DNA of 64,000 nucleotides from Actinoplanes sp. DH11. Lineage in GTDB: Bacteria; Actinomycetota; Actinomycetes; Mycobacteriales; Micromonosporaceae. The notes below the pieces were generated by a model. That model saw only the letters and a program-made list of their open reading frames with translations, was not told where the DNA came from and did not search any database. Below are positions 17,198-24,177 of the stretch, in pieces (the first letter of the stretch is position 1; each line of letters starts with the position of its first letter). Position numbers and translations under genes: made by a program. The stretch lies in contig NZ_JAHWGU010000020.1 of the NCBI RefSeq assembly GCF_020873875.1, forward strand, positions 113,763-177,762, in the 5' to 3' direction.

Positions 17198-17859
17198 CCC
17201 GGATCCTCGTCGTCGACGACGACACGCAGATCGTGCGAGCCCTGCGGATCAACCTCAAGGCCCGGGGGTACGAGGTGGACACCGCACGTGACGGCGCCTC
17301 CGCCCTGCACCTGGCCGCGCACCAGCACCCCGACCTGGTGGTGCTCGACCTGGGTCTGCCCGACATGGAGGGCACCGAGGTGATCGGCGGCCTGCGCGGC
17401 TGGACCAACATCCCGATCATCGTGCTCTCCGGGCGGGCCGACAGCAGCGACAAGGTGGCCGCCCTGGACGCCGGCGCCGACGACTACATCACCAAGCCGT
17501 TCGGCGTGGACGAGCTGCTGGCACGGATCCGGGCCGTCACCCGGCGCATCCAGCCGGCCGACGACGCTCCGGTGGTGCCGATCGGCGCGTTCCAGGTGAA
17601 CCTGGCCGACCGCTCGATCACCCCCGACGTGCGGCTCACCCCGACCGAGTGGCAGCTGCTCGAACACCTGATCCGGCACCCCGGCAAGCTGATCACCCAG
17701 CGGGAGCTGCTGCACGACGTCTGGGGCCCGCAGTACCAGACCGAGACGAACTACCTGCGGCAGTACATGGCCCGGCTGCGCCGCAAACTCGAGACCGACC
17801 CCGCGCGCCCGCGACATTTGATCACTGAACCGGGGATGGGGTACCGCTTTCGGCCTTAA
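17194..17859 (+). CDS. kdpE: KdpE response regulator (OmpR family)
   Basis: A 221-residue regulator. The receiver domain has the acidic pair in ILVVDDD, phospho-acceptor Asp52 (VVLDLGLPD) and the switch lysine in YITKPF. A winged-helix DNA-binding domain follows (LTPTEWQLLEHLIRHPGKL, then ETNYLRQYMARLRRKLE and PGMGYRF). When phosphorylated by KdpD it activates kdpFABC. This is the only response regulator in the window, although eight histidine kinases are present. Its ATG overlaps the stop of the second kdpD. Confidence 0.96.
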   Translation: MTRILVVDDDTQIVRALRINLKARGYEVDTARDGASALHLAAHQHPDLVVLDLGLPDMEGTEVIGGLRGWTNIPIIVLSGRADSSDKVAALDAGADDYITKPFGVDELLARIRAVTRRIQPADDAPVVPIGAFQVNLADRSITPDVRLTPTEWQLLEHLIRHPGKLITQRELLHDVWGPQYQTETNYLRQYMARLRRKLETDPARPRHLITEPGMGYRFRP

Positions 17860-17919
17860 CCGCCGTGCGCACCGGCCGATGGGAGGGGTGGATCTGCGAC
17901 TCTTGCCCTGAGGAGACCC

Positions 17920-19476
17920 ATGCGGTTGTTCGGTTCCCGCCAGGCGGCCCCGGAGACGGCCCGCCCCGTGCCCCGCGACGTCGAGGCCCTGGAAGACCTG
18001 GTGCGGGCGCTGGAGGCCGCGATCGACGAGACCACGGCCTGGCGGATCACGGTGGCCAGCACGGTCGAGTCGTACGGCTTCGCCTACGGCGCGGTCTGGG
18101 TGCCGGCCGGCGGGCAGCTGCGGCTGTTCCACGAGACCGGGCGGATCGCGCCGCAGCTCCAGGCGGCCGCCGGCGGGATCACCCCGGGCCGGTCCGTCCC
18201 CACGAACACCGAGGCCGGGCTGGTCACCAAGGCGTACCGCACCCGGCAGGCGGTCTACGCCGAGTCGCCCGCGGAGTACACCGACTGCCGGCGCGCCGAG
18301 GCCGCCTTCCAGAACGGCATGGTCGGCGCCGTCGTGCTACCGGTGGTCAAGGGCACCGAGGTGCAGGCGATCCTCGAGTACTACTCGCCGGCGCCGCTCT
18401 ACCTGGACGCCAACCGGCGGGAGAAGTTCACCGCGATCGCCCGGATCGCCGAGCGCGCCCGGTCCAGCGCGGTCGCCGCCGCCGAACTGCGGCAGGTCGC
18501 CGACGACCGGATGGCGGTCACCACGGTCGTCGCGAAACTCGGCACGGCGTCGGACAGCCAGACCGCGATCCGGGTCGCCCTGGACAGCGTGCGCAGCGCG
18601 TTCGGCTGGGCGTACGGGTCGTACTGGGAGGTCGACCCGGCCGACAACGTGCTGAAGTTCCAGGTCGAATCCGGTTCGGCCGGCGACGAGTTCCGCCGGG
18701 TCACCCTGGCGGCCACCTTCGCCGAGGGTGTCGGCCTCTCCGGTCGCGCCTGGCGGTCCCGGGACCTCGTCTTCGTCCGGGACCTGGCCGAACTCACCGA
18801 CTGCGTGCGGGCGCCCGCCGCGCAGCGGGCCGGGGTGCGCTCCGGCGTCTGCTTCCCGATCATGAGCGGTGACCGGATCGTCGGCACCATGGACTTCTTC
18901 ACCACCGAGTACATCGACCTCTCCGAGTCCCGGGCCGCGTCGCTGCGTAACGTGCAGCAGCTGGTCTCCCAGCGTCTCGACGTGCTGCGCGGCGTCGAAC
19001 GGGCCGCGGAGAACGCCCGGGCCCTGCTCGACACCGTCGACCGGCTGCGCAGCGCCAGCGGGGACGCCACCTCGGTGGCCGAGCAGGCGGTCGACCGGGC
19101 CTCCGCGATGACCGCCGAGGTGGCGGCCCTCGGTCAGGCGTCCGCCGCGATCGGTGACGTCATCAAGATCATTGAGTCGATCGCCGAGCAGACCAACCTG
19201 CTCGCCCTCAACGCCACCATCGAGGCCGCCCGCGCCGGCGAGAGCGGCAAAGGCTTCGCCGTGGTGGCCGGCGAGGTCAAAGAACTGGCCCGGGAGACCG
19301 CCGAGGCCACCCAGAAGGTCGCCGACCAGATCGCCGGCATCCAGGCCAGCGCCGAGACGGTGGCCGCCGGCATCCACACCACCAGCGAGACGATCGGCAA
19401 GATGGACAGCGTGCAGGCCCGGATGAACGAGGTCCTGGCCGAGCAGGCGGAGATGGCCAGGGCACTGCAGGGCTGA
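17920..19476 (+). CDS. Soluble methyl-accepting chemotaxis-type receptor with two GAF domains
   Basis: A 518-residue cytoplasmic protein without transmembrane helices or HAMP. Two GAF domains lie at about residues 40-175 and 195-340. They share WVPAGGQLRLFHETG/YWEVDPADNVLKFQVESG-type cores, so they are probably an internal duplication. The C-terminal signalling domain (about 360-515) carries the conserved hairpin tip (IAEQTNLLALNATIEAARAG, then ESGKGFAVVAGEVKELA), which docks CheA/CheW. AGGAG five bases before ATG 17920 fixes the start. No che genes are near, so it either joins a distant array or has another use. Flagellate spores, if this is Actinoplanes, would be a natural context, but that is inference. 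Confidence 0.88.
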   Translation: MRLFGSRQAAPETARPVPRDVEALEDLVRALEAAIDETTAWRITVASTVESYGFAYGAVWVPAGGQLRLFHETGRIAPQLQAAAGGITPGRSVPTNTEAGLVTKAYRTRQAVYAESPAEYTDCRRAEAAFQNGMVGAVVLPVVKGTEVQAILEYYSPAPLYLDANRREKFTAIARIAERARSSAVAAAELRQVADDRMAVTTVVAKLGTASDSQTAIRVALDSVRSAFGWAYGSYWEVDPADNVLKFQVESGSAGDEFRRVTLAATFAEGVGLSGRAWRSRDLVFVRDLAELTDCVRAPAAQRAGVRSGVCFPIMSGDRIVGTMDFFTTEYIDLSESRAASLRNVQQLVSQRLDVLRGVERAAENARALLDTVDRLRSASGDATSVAEQAVDRASAMTAEVAALGQASAAIGDVIKIIESIAEQTNLLALNATIEAARAGESGKGFAVVAGEVKELARETAEATQKVADQIAGIQASAETVAAGIHTTSETIGKMDSVQARMNEVLAEQAEMARALQG

Positions 19477-19486
19477 CCCCGATCGG

Positions 19487-19502
19487 TCGAACATTCGTCC
19501 GA
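19487..19502. promoter_or_regulatory. LexA-box-like sequence (weak)
   Basis: TCGAACATTCGTCCGA differs at one position from the Gram-positive LexA form CGAAC-N4-GTTCG. It lies about 65 bases before the propeller gene. A single near match is weak evidence. Confidence 0.2.
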
Positions 19503-19518
19503 ACCCCCACGAGTGCGC

Positions 19519-19546
19519 GCTGATGGACGATGATGCGTCCATCAGC
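19519..19546. promoter_or_regulatory. Perfect inverted repeat upstream of the propeller gene
   Basis: GCTGATGGACG and CGTCCATCAGC are exact 11-base complements around the hexamer ATGATG, ending 18 bases before ATG 19565. It could be an operator or a leader hairpin. Confidence 0.5.
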
Positions 19547-19564
19547 ACACCGAGGGGAGCAGAC

Positions 19565-20680
19565 ATGGGCAGCGTTCGATTGCTGGTGGGCACCCGCAAG
19601 GGCGCTTTCATCCTGACGGCCGACGGCCGGCGCGAGAACTGGGAGGTGAGCGGGCCGCACTTCGGCGGGTGGGAGATCTACCACGTCAACGGCTCGCCCG
19701 CCGACCCCGACCGGATCTGGGCCTCCCAGTCGGGGGGCTGGTTCGGACAGCTCATCCAACGGTCCGACGACGGCGGCAAGTCGTGGGAGCAGGTCGACCA
19801 CGACTTCGCCTACGCGCCGCCGGTCGGCGACCACCTGTGGTACGACGGGACGCCGCGACCCTGGGAGTTCAAGCGGATCTGGCACCTCGAACCGTCCCGG
19901 ACCGACCCCGACGTCGTCTACGCCGGCGCCGAGGACGCCGCCCTTTACCGCTCCACCGACGGCGGGCAGAAATGGGTGGAGCTCAGCGGCCTGCGCACCC
20001 ACGCCTCCGCACCCGGATGGCAGCCCGGCGCCGGCGGCATGTGCCTGCACACCATCATCCTCGACCCGGTGAACCCGGACCGGATCTTCGTGGCCATCTC
20101 GGCGGCCGGCGCGTTCCGCAGCGACGACGCCGGAGTGAGCTGGCAGCCGATCAACCGGGGCCTGGTCTCCGACGGCATCGCCGACCCGGACGCCGAGGTC
20201 GGCCACTGCGTGCACCGGCTCGCCATGCACCCGTCCCGGCCCGAGACCCTTTTCATGCAGAAACATTGGGACGTGCTGCGCACCGACGACGCCGGCGGCA
20301 ACTGGCGGGAGGTCAGCGGGGACCTGCCGACCGACTTCGGCTTCCCGATCGCGGTGCACGCCCACGAACCCGAGACGATCTACGTGGTGCCGGTGACCAG
20401 CGACCACCAGCACTGGGTGATGGACGGCAAACTCCGCGTCTACCGCAGCCGCACCGGCGGCGATCGGTGGGAGGCGCTGACCGCCGGGCTGCCGCAGGAA
20501 CACTGCTACGTCAACGTGCTCCGCGACGCGATGGCCGTCGACACCCTCGACGAGTGCGGCATCTACTTCGGGACGAGCGGCGGCCAGGTGTACGCGTCCG
20601 CCGACAGCGGGGACACCTGGCGCGCGATCGTCCGGGACCTGCCGCCGGTGCTCTCCGTCGAAGCGCAGGTACTGCCGTGA
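19565..20680 (+). CDS. BNR/Asp-box beta-propeller protein
   Basis: A 371-residue protein with about six Asp-box motifs of the S-x-D-x-G-x-x-W type: RSDDGGKSWEQV, RSTDGGQKWVEL, RSDDAGVSWQPI, RTDDAGGNWREV, RSRTGGDRWEAL and ASADSGDTWRAI. This predicts a six- or seven-bladed propeller of the sialidase/WD40-YVTN type. There is no signal peptide, so it is probably cytoplasmic. No sialidase catalytic Arg triad is obvious, so hydrolase activity should not be assumed. ATG 19565 has GAGGGGAG five bases upstream; an earlier in-frame ATG (19523) lies inside the inverted repeat. Its last codons overlap the next gene (GTGA), so the two proteins probably work together. Confidence 0.85.
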   Translation: MGSVRLLVGTRKGAFILTADGRRENWEVSGPHFGGWEIYHVNGSPADPDRIWASQSGGWFGQLIQRSDDGGKSWEQVDHDFAYAPPVGDHLWYDGTPRPWEFKRIWHLEPSRTDPDVVYAGAEDAALYRSTDGGQKWVELSGLRTHASAPGWQPGAGGMCLHTIILDPVNPDRIFVAISAAGAFRSDDAGVSWQPINRGLVSDGIADPDAEVGHCVHRLAMHPSRPETLFMQKHWDVLRTDDAGGNWREVSGDLPTDFGFPIAVHAHEPETIYVVPVTSDHQHWVMDGKLRVYRSRTGGDRWEALTAGLPQEHCYVNVLRDAMAVDTLDECGIYFGTSGGQVYASADSGDTWRAIVRDLPPVLSVEAQVLP

Positions 20681-20973
20681 TCCGGGTGATTCTCCCACCG
20701 CACCTGCGCGCCCTCGCCCACGTCGGCCGCGAAGTGCGGGTCGAGGTGCCGCCGCCGGTCACCCAGCGCGGCGTGCTCGACGCGGTGGAACAGCAGTACC
20801 CGATGCTGCTCGGCACGATGCGGGACCGCCGGACCGGGGCGCGGCGGCCGCTGGTGCGCTTCTTCGCGTGCGAGGAGGACCTGTCCAACGACCCGCCGGA
20901 CGACCCGCTGCCGGACCGGGTGGCGAAGGGCGAGGAGCCGTTCATGGTGGTCGGCGCGATGGCAGGCGGCTGA
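20677..20973 (+). CDS. ThiS/MoaD-like ubiquitin-fold protein with C-terminal Gly-Gly
   Basis: A 98-residue protein starting at a GTG that overlaps the propeller gene stop (GTGA). It reads like a beta-grasp sulfur-carrier (MIRVILPPHLRALAHV, VTQRGVLDAVEQQYPML) and ends MVVGAMAGG, so a diglycine tail is exposed for adenylation or thiocarboxylation. MoaD and ThiS are 66-90 residues; this is slightly longer, with an insertion before the tail. No moeB/thiF activating enzyme or thiamin/molybdopterin gene is near, so the partner enzyme must be elsewhere. The fixed pairing with the propeller is the best clue to its role. I recall similar pairs in other actinomycetes, but not a characterised one. Confidence 0.8.
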   Translation: MIRVILPPHLRALAHVGREVRVEVPPPVTQRGVLDAVEQQYPMLLGTMRDRRTGARRPLVRFFACEEDLSNDPPDDPLPDRVAKGEEPFMVVGAMAGG

Positions 20974-20982
20974 GACACGCCT

Positions 20983-21009
20983 CGGCGGCCGGGGGTCGCC
21001 CGGCCGCCG
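20983..21009. terminator. Hairpin between convergent genes
   Basis: CGGCGGCCGGG and CCCGGCCGCCG form a perfect 11-bp stem with a five-base loop, between the ThiS-like gene and the convergent repeat-protein gene. Confidence 0.7.
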
Positions 21010-21024
21010 GAGGGGTGCCGCGAA

Positions 21025-22380
21025 CTACTCGATCGTGATGCCCGCGACGGTGGTCACGCCCGGTGCGACCGTGCCCGCGTCGGTGCCTGCGCCTGCGCCT
21101 GCGTCGGTGCCGGTGGCCGCGCCTGCGTCGGTGCCTGCGCCTGCGCCTGCGTCGGTGCCGGTTGCTGCGCCTGCGTCAGTGCCTGCGCCTGCGTCGGTGC
21201 CGGTGGCCGCGCCTGCGTCGGTGCCGGTTGCTGCGCCTGCGTCGGTGCCTGCGCCTGCGCCTGCGTCGGTGCCGGTTGCTGCGCCTGCGTCGGTGCCGGT
21301 GGCTGCGCCTGCGTCGGTGCCGGTTGCTGCGCCTGCGTCGGTGCCTGCGCCTGCGCCTGCGTCGGTGCCGGTGGCTGCGCCTGCGTCAGTGCCTGCGCCT
21401 GCGTCGGTGCCGGTGGCCGCGCCTGCGTCGGTGCCGGTGGTGGCGCCGGCGTCGGTCCCGGTGGTGGTGCCTGCGCCTGCGTCGGTTCCGGTGGTGGCGC
21501 CCGCGTCGGTGCCGGTGGCCGCGCCCGCGTCGGTTCCGGTGGCTGCGCCTGCGTCAGTGCCTGCGCCTGCGTCGGTGCCGGTGGCCGCGCCTGCGTCAGT
21601 GCCGGTGGTGGCGCCGGCGTCGGTCCCGGTGGTGGTGCCTGCGCCTGCGTCGGTGCCGGTGGTGGCGCCGGCGTCGGTCCCGGTGGTGGTGCCTGCGCCT
21701 GCGTCGGTGCCGGTGGTGGCGCCGGCGTCGGTTCCGGTGGCCGCGCCTGCGTCAGTGCCGGTAGTGGCGCCCGCGTCGGTGCCGGTGGCCGCGCCTGCGT
21801 CGGTGCCGGTGGTGGCGCCGGCGTCGGTCCCGGGGGTGGTGCCTGCGCCTGCGTCAGTGCCGGTGGTGGCGCCGGCGTCGGTCCCGGGGGTGGCGCCCGC
21901 GCCCGCGTCAGTGCCGGTAGTGGCACCCGCGTCGGTCCCGGTCCCGGTCCCGGTGCCTGCGCCCGCGTCGGTGCCCGTGCCGGTGTCAGTCGGTGCCGGG
22001 GTGGTCGTCGGCGTGCCGGGGTCGGTGGTGGGCGCGGGATCCGGCTGGCCCTGGTCACCGCCCTGGCCCTGCCCGCCGCCCGGGGTCTGATGGCCGGCCG
22101 GCCACGCGGGTGCGCCGCTCTCGTATTCGACGTACAGCAGGTAGAGCCGCCGTGCCCCGCTGAAGTGTTTGTCGCACTCGTCGTTGTCCCACAGGTCGAG
22201 CCGGGAGCCGATCCTGCTGATCGCGTCGCACGCCATCTTGGTGTCGTAGCTGGTGACGACGCTGCTGGGGCTGGTGGGCGGGATGGTGTCCGGTGCAGCC
22301 TGCGCGGCGCCCGCCCCGATTGTCGCGCCCGCCAGAACTCCGAGACCGGCGATGGTCAGACTCCGTGTCGCCTTGCGCAT
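21025..22380 (-). CDS. Secreted protein with a long Thr-Asp-Ala-Gly repeat tail
   Basis: A 451-residue protein. A signal peptide (about residues 1-28: MRKATRSLTIAGLGVLAGA, ending GAAQA/A) is followed by a short globular domain to about residue 85 with two cysteines (KMACDAISRIGSRLDLWDND, then ECDKHFSGARRLYLLYVEYE). A Pro/Gly/Gln linker leads into roughly 37 copies of TDAG in units of six, eight or ten residues (GTDAGA, GTDAGAAT, GTDAGAGTTT). The repeats run almost to the C-terminus, and there is no anchor or LPXTG. The tail may be an extended or Ca2+-binding spacer, but it is not a classical RTX nonapeptide. AGAAAGG precedes the ATG. The opposite strand is also open but has no signal or start features. 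Confidence 0.8.
   Translation of the reverse strand: MRKATRSLTIAGLGVLAGATIGAGAAQAAPDTIPPTSPSSVVTSYDTKMACDAISRIGSRLDLWDNDECDKHFSGARRLYLLYVEYESGAPAWPAGHQTPGGGQGQGGDQGQPDPAPTTDPGTPTTTPAPTDTGTGTDAGAGTGTGTGTDAGATTGTDAGAGATPGTDAGATTGTDAGAGTTPGTDAGATTGTDAGAATGTDAGATTGTDAGAATGTDAGATTGTDAGAGTTTGTDAGATTGTDAGAGTTTGTDAGATTGTDAGAATGTDAGAGTDAGAATGTDAGAATGTDAGATTGTDAGAGTTTGTDAGATTGTDAGAATGTDAGAGTDAGAATGTDAGAGAGTDAGAATGTDAGAATGTDAGAATGTDAGAGAGTDAGAATGTDAGAATGTDAGAGTDAGAATGTDAGAGAGTDAGAATGTDAGAGAGTDAGTVAPGVTTVAGITIE
21060..21990. repeat. Coding minisatellite of 18/24/30-bp units
   Basis: The plus strand shows reiterated GCCTGCGTCGGTGCCGGTGG-type units, about 37 in all, encoding the TDAG repeats of the minus-strand gene. 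Units differ mainly at one or two codons (GAA/GTT/GGA-type swaps). This is the pattern left by slippage or unequal recombination; copy number is probably variable between strains. Confidence 0.9.
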
Positions 22381-22433
22381 GTCTTACCTTTCTCCCCCTG
22401 AACGGTTTGGTCCCGGATAGCTGAGCACGACGG

Positions 22434-22452
22434 ACCCGAGTGGTTCTCGGGT
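22434..22452. promoter_or_regulatory. Inverted repeat between the repeat-protein and TetR genes
   Basis: ACCCGAG-TGGTT-CTCGGGT has perfect seven-base arms and lies between two divergent starts (22380 minus, 22508 plus). It is a candidate operator for either gene. Confidence 0.4.
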
Positions 22453-22495
22453 TCGGCGAGGGTTGGCCCACCAGGGGCAAAGGTCGGACTCCGCT

Positions 22496-22501
22496 TACGA
22501 T
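22496..22501 (+). promoter_or_regulatory. -10 box (TACGAT) of a probable leaderless TetR gene
   Basis: TACGAT ends six bases before ATG 22508. No ribosome site intervenes. Confidence 0.5.
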
Positions 22502-22507
22502 CGGAAC

Positions 22508-23059
22508 ATGGTCAGACGTACGGGAGAGGCGACTCGCGAGGAGATCCGTACGGCGGCGACCCGCCTGTTCCGGGAGCGAGGTTTCGCCCGCACCTCGGTG
22601 CGGGACATCGCGGCCCTGGCGAGCAGCAACCCGGCCCTGGTCATCCGGCACTTCGGGACCAAGGAGATGTTGTTTCTGGAGACGATGCATCTGACCATCG
22701 CCAACGAGCCGCTCTTCGACGTGCCGATCGAGCGGCTGGGCGAACGGTTCATCGAGGTGCTGCTCGCCGACGACGACATCCGCGACGTCTACCTGGCGCT
22801 GATCCGGGGCAGCAACGAGGCCCGGATCAAGGCCCGCCTCCAGGACATCCACGAGCGGACTTTCGTCGTACCGGTGCGTGATCGCCTGTCCGGCCCGGAC
22901 GCCGACCTGCGCGCCCGGCTGGCCGCGGCGGTGGTGGCCGGGTTGCTCTACGCGCTCTGGGTGGTCGCCGACGAGGCGTTGGTCGCCGCCGACCACCGTG
23001 AGCTGGTGACGCGTTACGGCGCGGTGTTGCAGCAGGTGCTGACCCCACCGGCCGGCTGA
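22508..23059 (+). CDS. TetR/AcrR family transcriptional regulator
   Basis: A 183-residue repressor. The N-terminal helix-turn-helix is EEIRTAATRLFRERGFARTS, VRDIAALASSNPALVIRHFG, TKEMLF. The rest is a helical ligand domain. ATG 22508 is chosen because a TACGAT -10 box sits six bases upstream, giving a leaderless start; the open frame extends 15 codons further upstream without support. It converges with the SDR gene with four bases between the stops. The 21-bp palindrome at 24103-24123, between the SDR and DHA2 transporter genes, is its most likely target. That suggests it senses a toxic compound handled by those two proteins. Confidence 0.85.
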   Translation: MVRRTGEATREEIRTAATRLFRERGFARTSVRDIAALASSNPALVIRHFGTKEMLFLETMHLTIANEPLFDVPIERLGERFIEVLLADDDIRDVYLALIRGSNEARIKARLQDIHERTFVVPVRDRLSGPDADLRARLAAAVVAGLLYALWVVADEALVAADHRELVTRYGAVLQQVLTPPAG

Positions 23060-23063
23060 GCGG

Positions 23064-24062
23064 TTACTGGACGGACCAGCCGCCGTCGGACGGCAGGACC
23101 ACGCCGTTCAGGTTCACACCGTCGTCGCTGAGCAGGAACGTGATGGACGCGGCCAGGTGCTCGGCGAGGGCGACGGCCGGGATCGTGGACAGCAGCGGGC
23201 CGGTCCGGGACAGCCCGAACGGCGACTGGTCGCGCGGGACCATGCCGGTGGCCACGCCGCCGGGGGCGACCGCGTTGGTGCGGATGCCGGCCGGGCCGTA
23301 CATGAACGCGGTGTTCTTGGTGATGCCGATGACGGCGTGCTTGGAGGCCGTGTAGGCGACGCCTGCCGCGTTGCCGCGCAGGGCCGCCTCGGAGGCCACG
23401 TTGACGATCGCGCCGCGCCCGGCGGCCAGCATCGACGGGACGACCGCGCGGGTGAGCCGGAAGACGCCGTCCACGTTCACCGCGAAGACCCGGTCCCACA
23501 TGGCGTCGGTGGTCTCGTGCACCGGGCTGAAGTCGTCGACCACGCCCGCCACGTTGGCGAGGCCGTCGATCCGGTCACCGGCCGCCGCCACGACCCGGGC
23601 CACGTCGTCGGCGCTGGTGATGTCGGCGGTCACCGGCACCACGGCGGCGCCGAGTTCGCCGGCGAGGGCGTCGAGCTTGTCCGCGGTGATGTCGACGGCG
23701 ACGACCCGGCCGCCCTCGCGGACGATCCGGGAGGCGGTGGCCCGGCCGATGCCGGAGGCGGCCCCGGTGACGATCACAATCTTGCCGTCGAACCGGCCCG
23801 GCGTGATCTGCTCCCGCCAGGCGCCGGACTCCACCTGTTCCGGGGCGACGCCGCCGTTGACGGCGAGCACGAGCTGGTCGACGGCCTCCTGCGGGATCTG
23901 GCCCTGGCTGAGGCTGACGAGCTGCTGCAGCGGCAGGCCGCGGGCCGGGGCGAGGCGGGCCTCGTCGAAGTCACCGCCCTGACCGAGCAGCGCCCGGATG
24001 GCCGGCCCACCCTCGGGGTGGTCGAGCCATTCACCGACCGTGCTGGACGCGCCAAGCGACAT
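23064..24062 (-). CDS. SDR-family NAD(P)-dependent oxidoreductase with N-terminal extension
   Basis: A 332-residue protein. Residues 92-332 form a classical short-chain dehydrogenase: nucleotide motif VTGAASGIGRA, NVAGV, and the catalytic Ser/Tyr/Lys in VNVASEAALRG...AYTASKHAVIG, with a C-terminal LLSDDGVNLNGVVLPSDGGW. The Asp after the second strand (VVAVDIT) suggests NAD(H). The first ~90 residues (VGEWLDHPEGGPAIRALLGQ and on) are not part of the SDR fold. They look helical, and I do not recognise them for certain. GAGAGG lies before the ATG. It is transcribed away from the DHA2 exporter across a palindrome. Substrate unknown. Confidence 0.88.
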   Translation of the reverse strand: MSLGASSTVGEWLDHPEGGPAIRALLGQGGDFDEARLAPARGLPLQQLVSLSQGQIPQEAVDQLVLAVNGGVAPEQVESGAWREQITPGRFDGKIVIVTGAASGIGRATASRIVREGGRVVAVDITADKLDALAGELGAAVVPVTADITSADDVARVVAAAGDRIDGLANVAGVVDDFSPVHETTDAMWDRVFAVNVDGVFRLTRAVVPSMLAAGRGAIVNVASEAALRGNAAGVAYTASKHAVIGITKNTAFMYGPAGIRTNAVAPGGVATGMVPRDQSPFGLSRTGPLLSTIPAVALAEHLAASITFLLSDDGVNLNGVVLPSDGGWSVQ

Positions 24063-24102
24063 CTCGAATCCTCTCGATAAGGCAATGAGCAGCAGAAACG
24101 AC

Positions 24103-24123
24103 GAAGTGAACTTAGTTTACTTC
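24103..24123. promoter_or_regulatory. 21-bp palindromic operator between SDR and DHA2 genes
   Basis: GAAGTGAACTTAGTTTACTTC is symmetric apart from one mismatched pair and the central base (GAAGT-AACT / AGTT-ACTTC). It is AT-rich in very GC-rich DNA and lies in the 115-bp gap between the two divergent starts. It has the size and form of a TetR operator and could repress both genes. Confidence 0.65.
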
Positions 24124-24177
24124 GGCGGAATGGCCAATACCGGCCCGGGCTCCTGAAGATCAGGTGAGGATCGGGAC

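Noticed and set aside
19565..20680. Calling the propeller gene a sialidase
   Set aside because: Asp boxes alone define the fold. The catalytic Arg triad and Tyr/Glu pair are not evident and there is no signal peptide.
21060..21990. Possible CRISPR array
   Set aside because: Units are contiguous, of 18/24/30 bp, all multiples of three, with no unique spacers. It is a coding minisatellite.
21035..22090. 351-codon plus-strand frame (VPVAAPAS repeats) opposite the TDAG protein
   Set aside because: It arises from the repetitive DNA. The minus-strand frame has a signal peptide, a non-repetitive domain and a ribosome site; this one has none.
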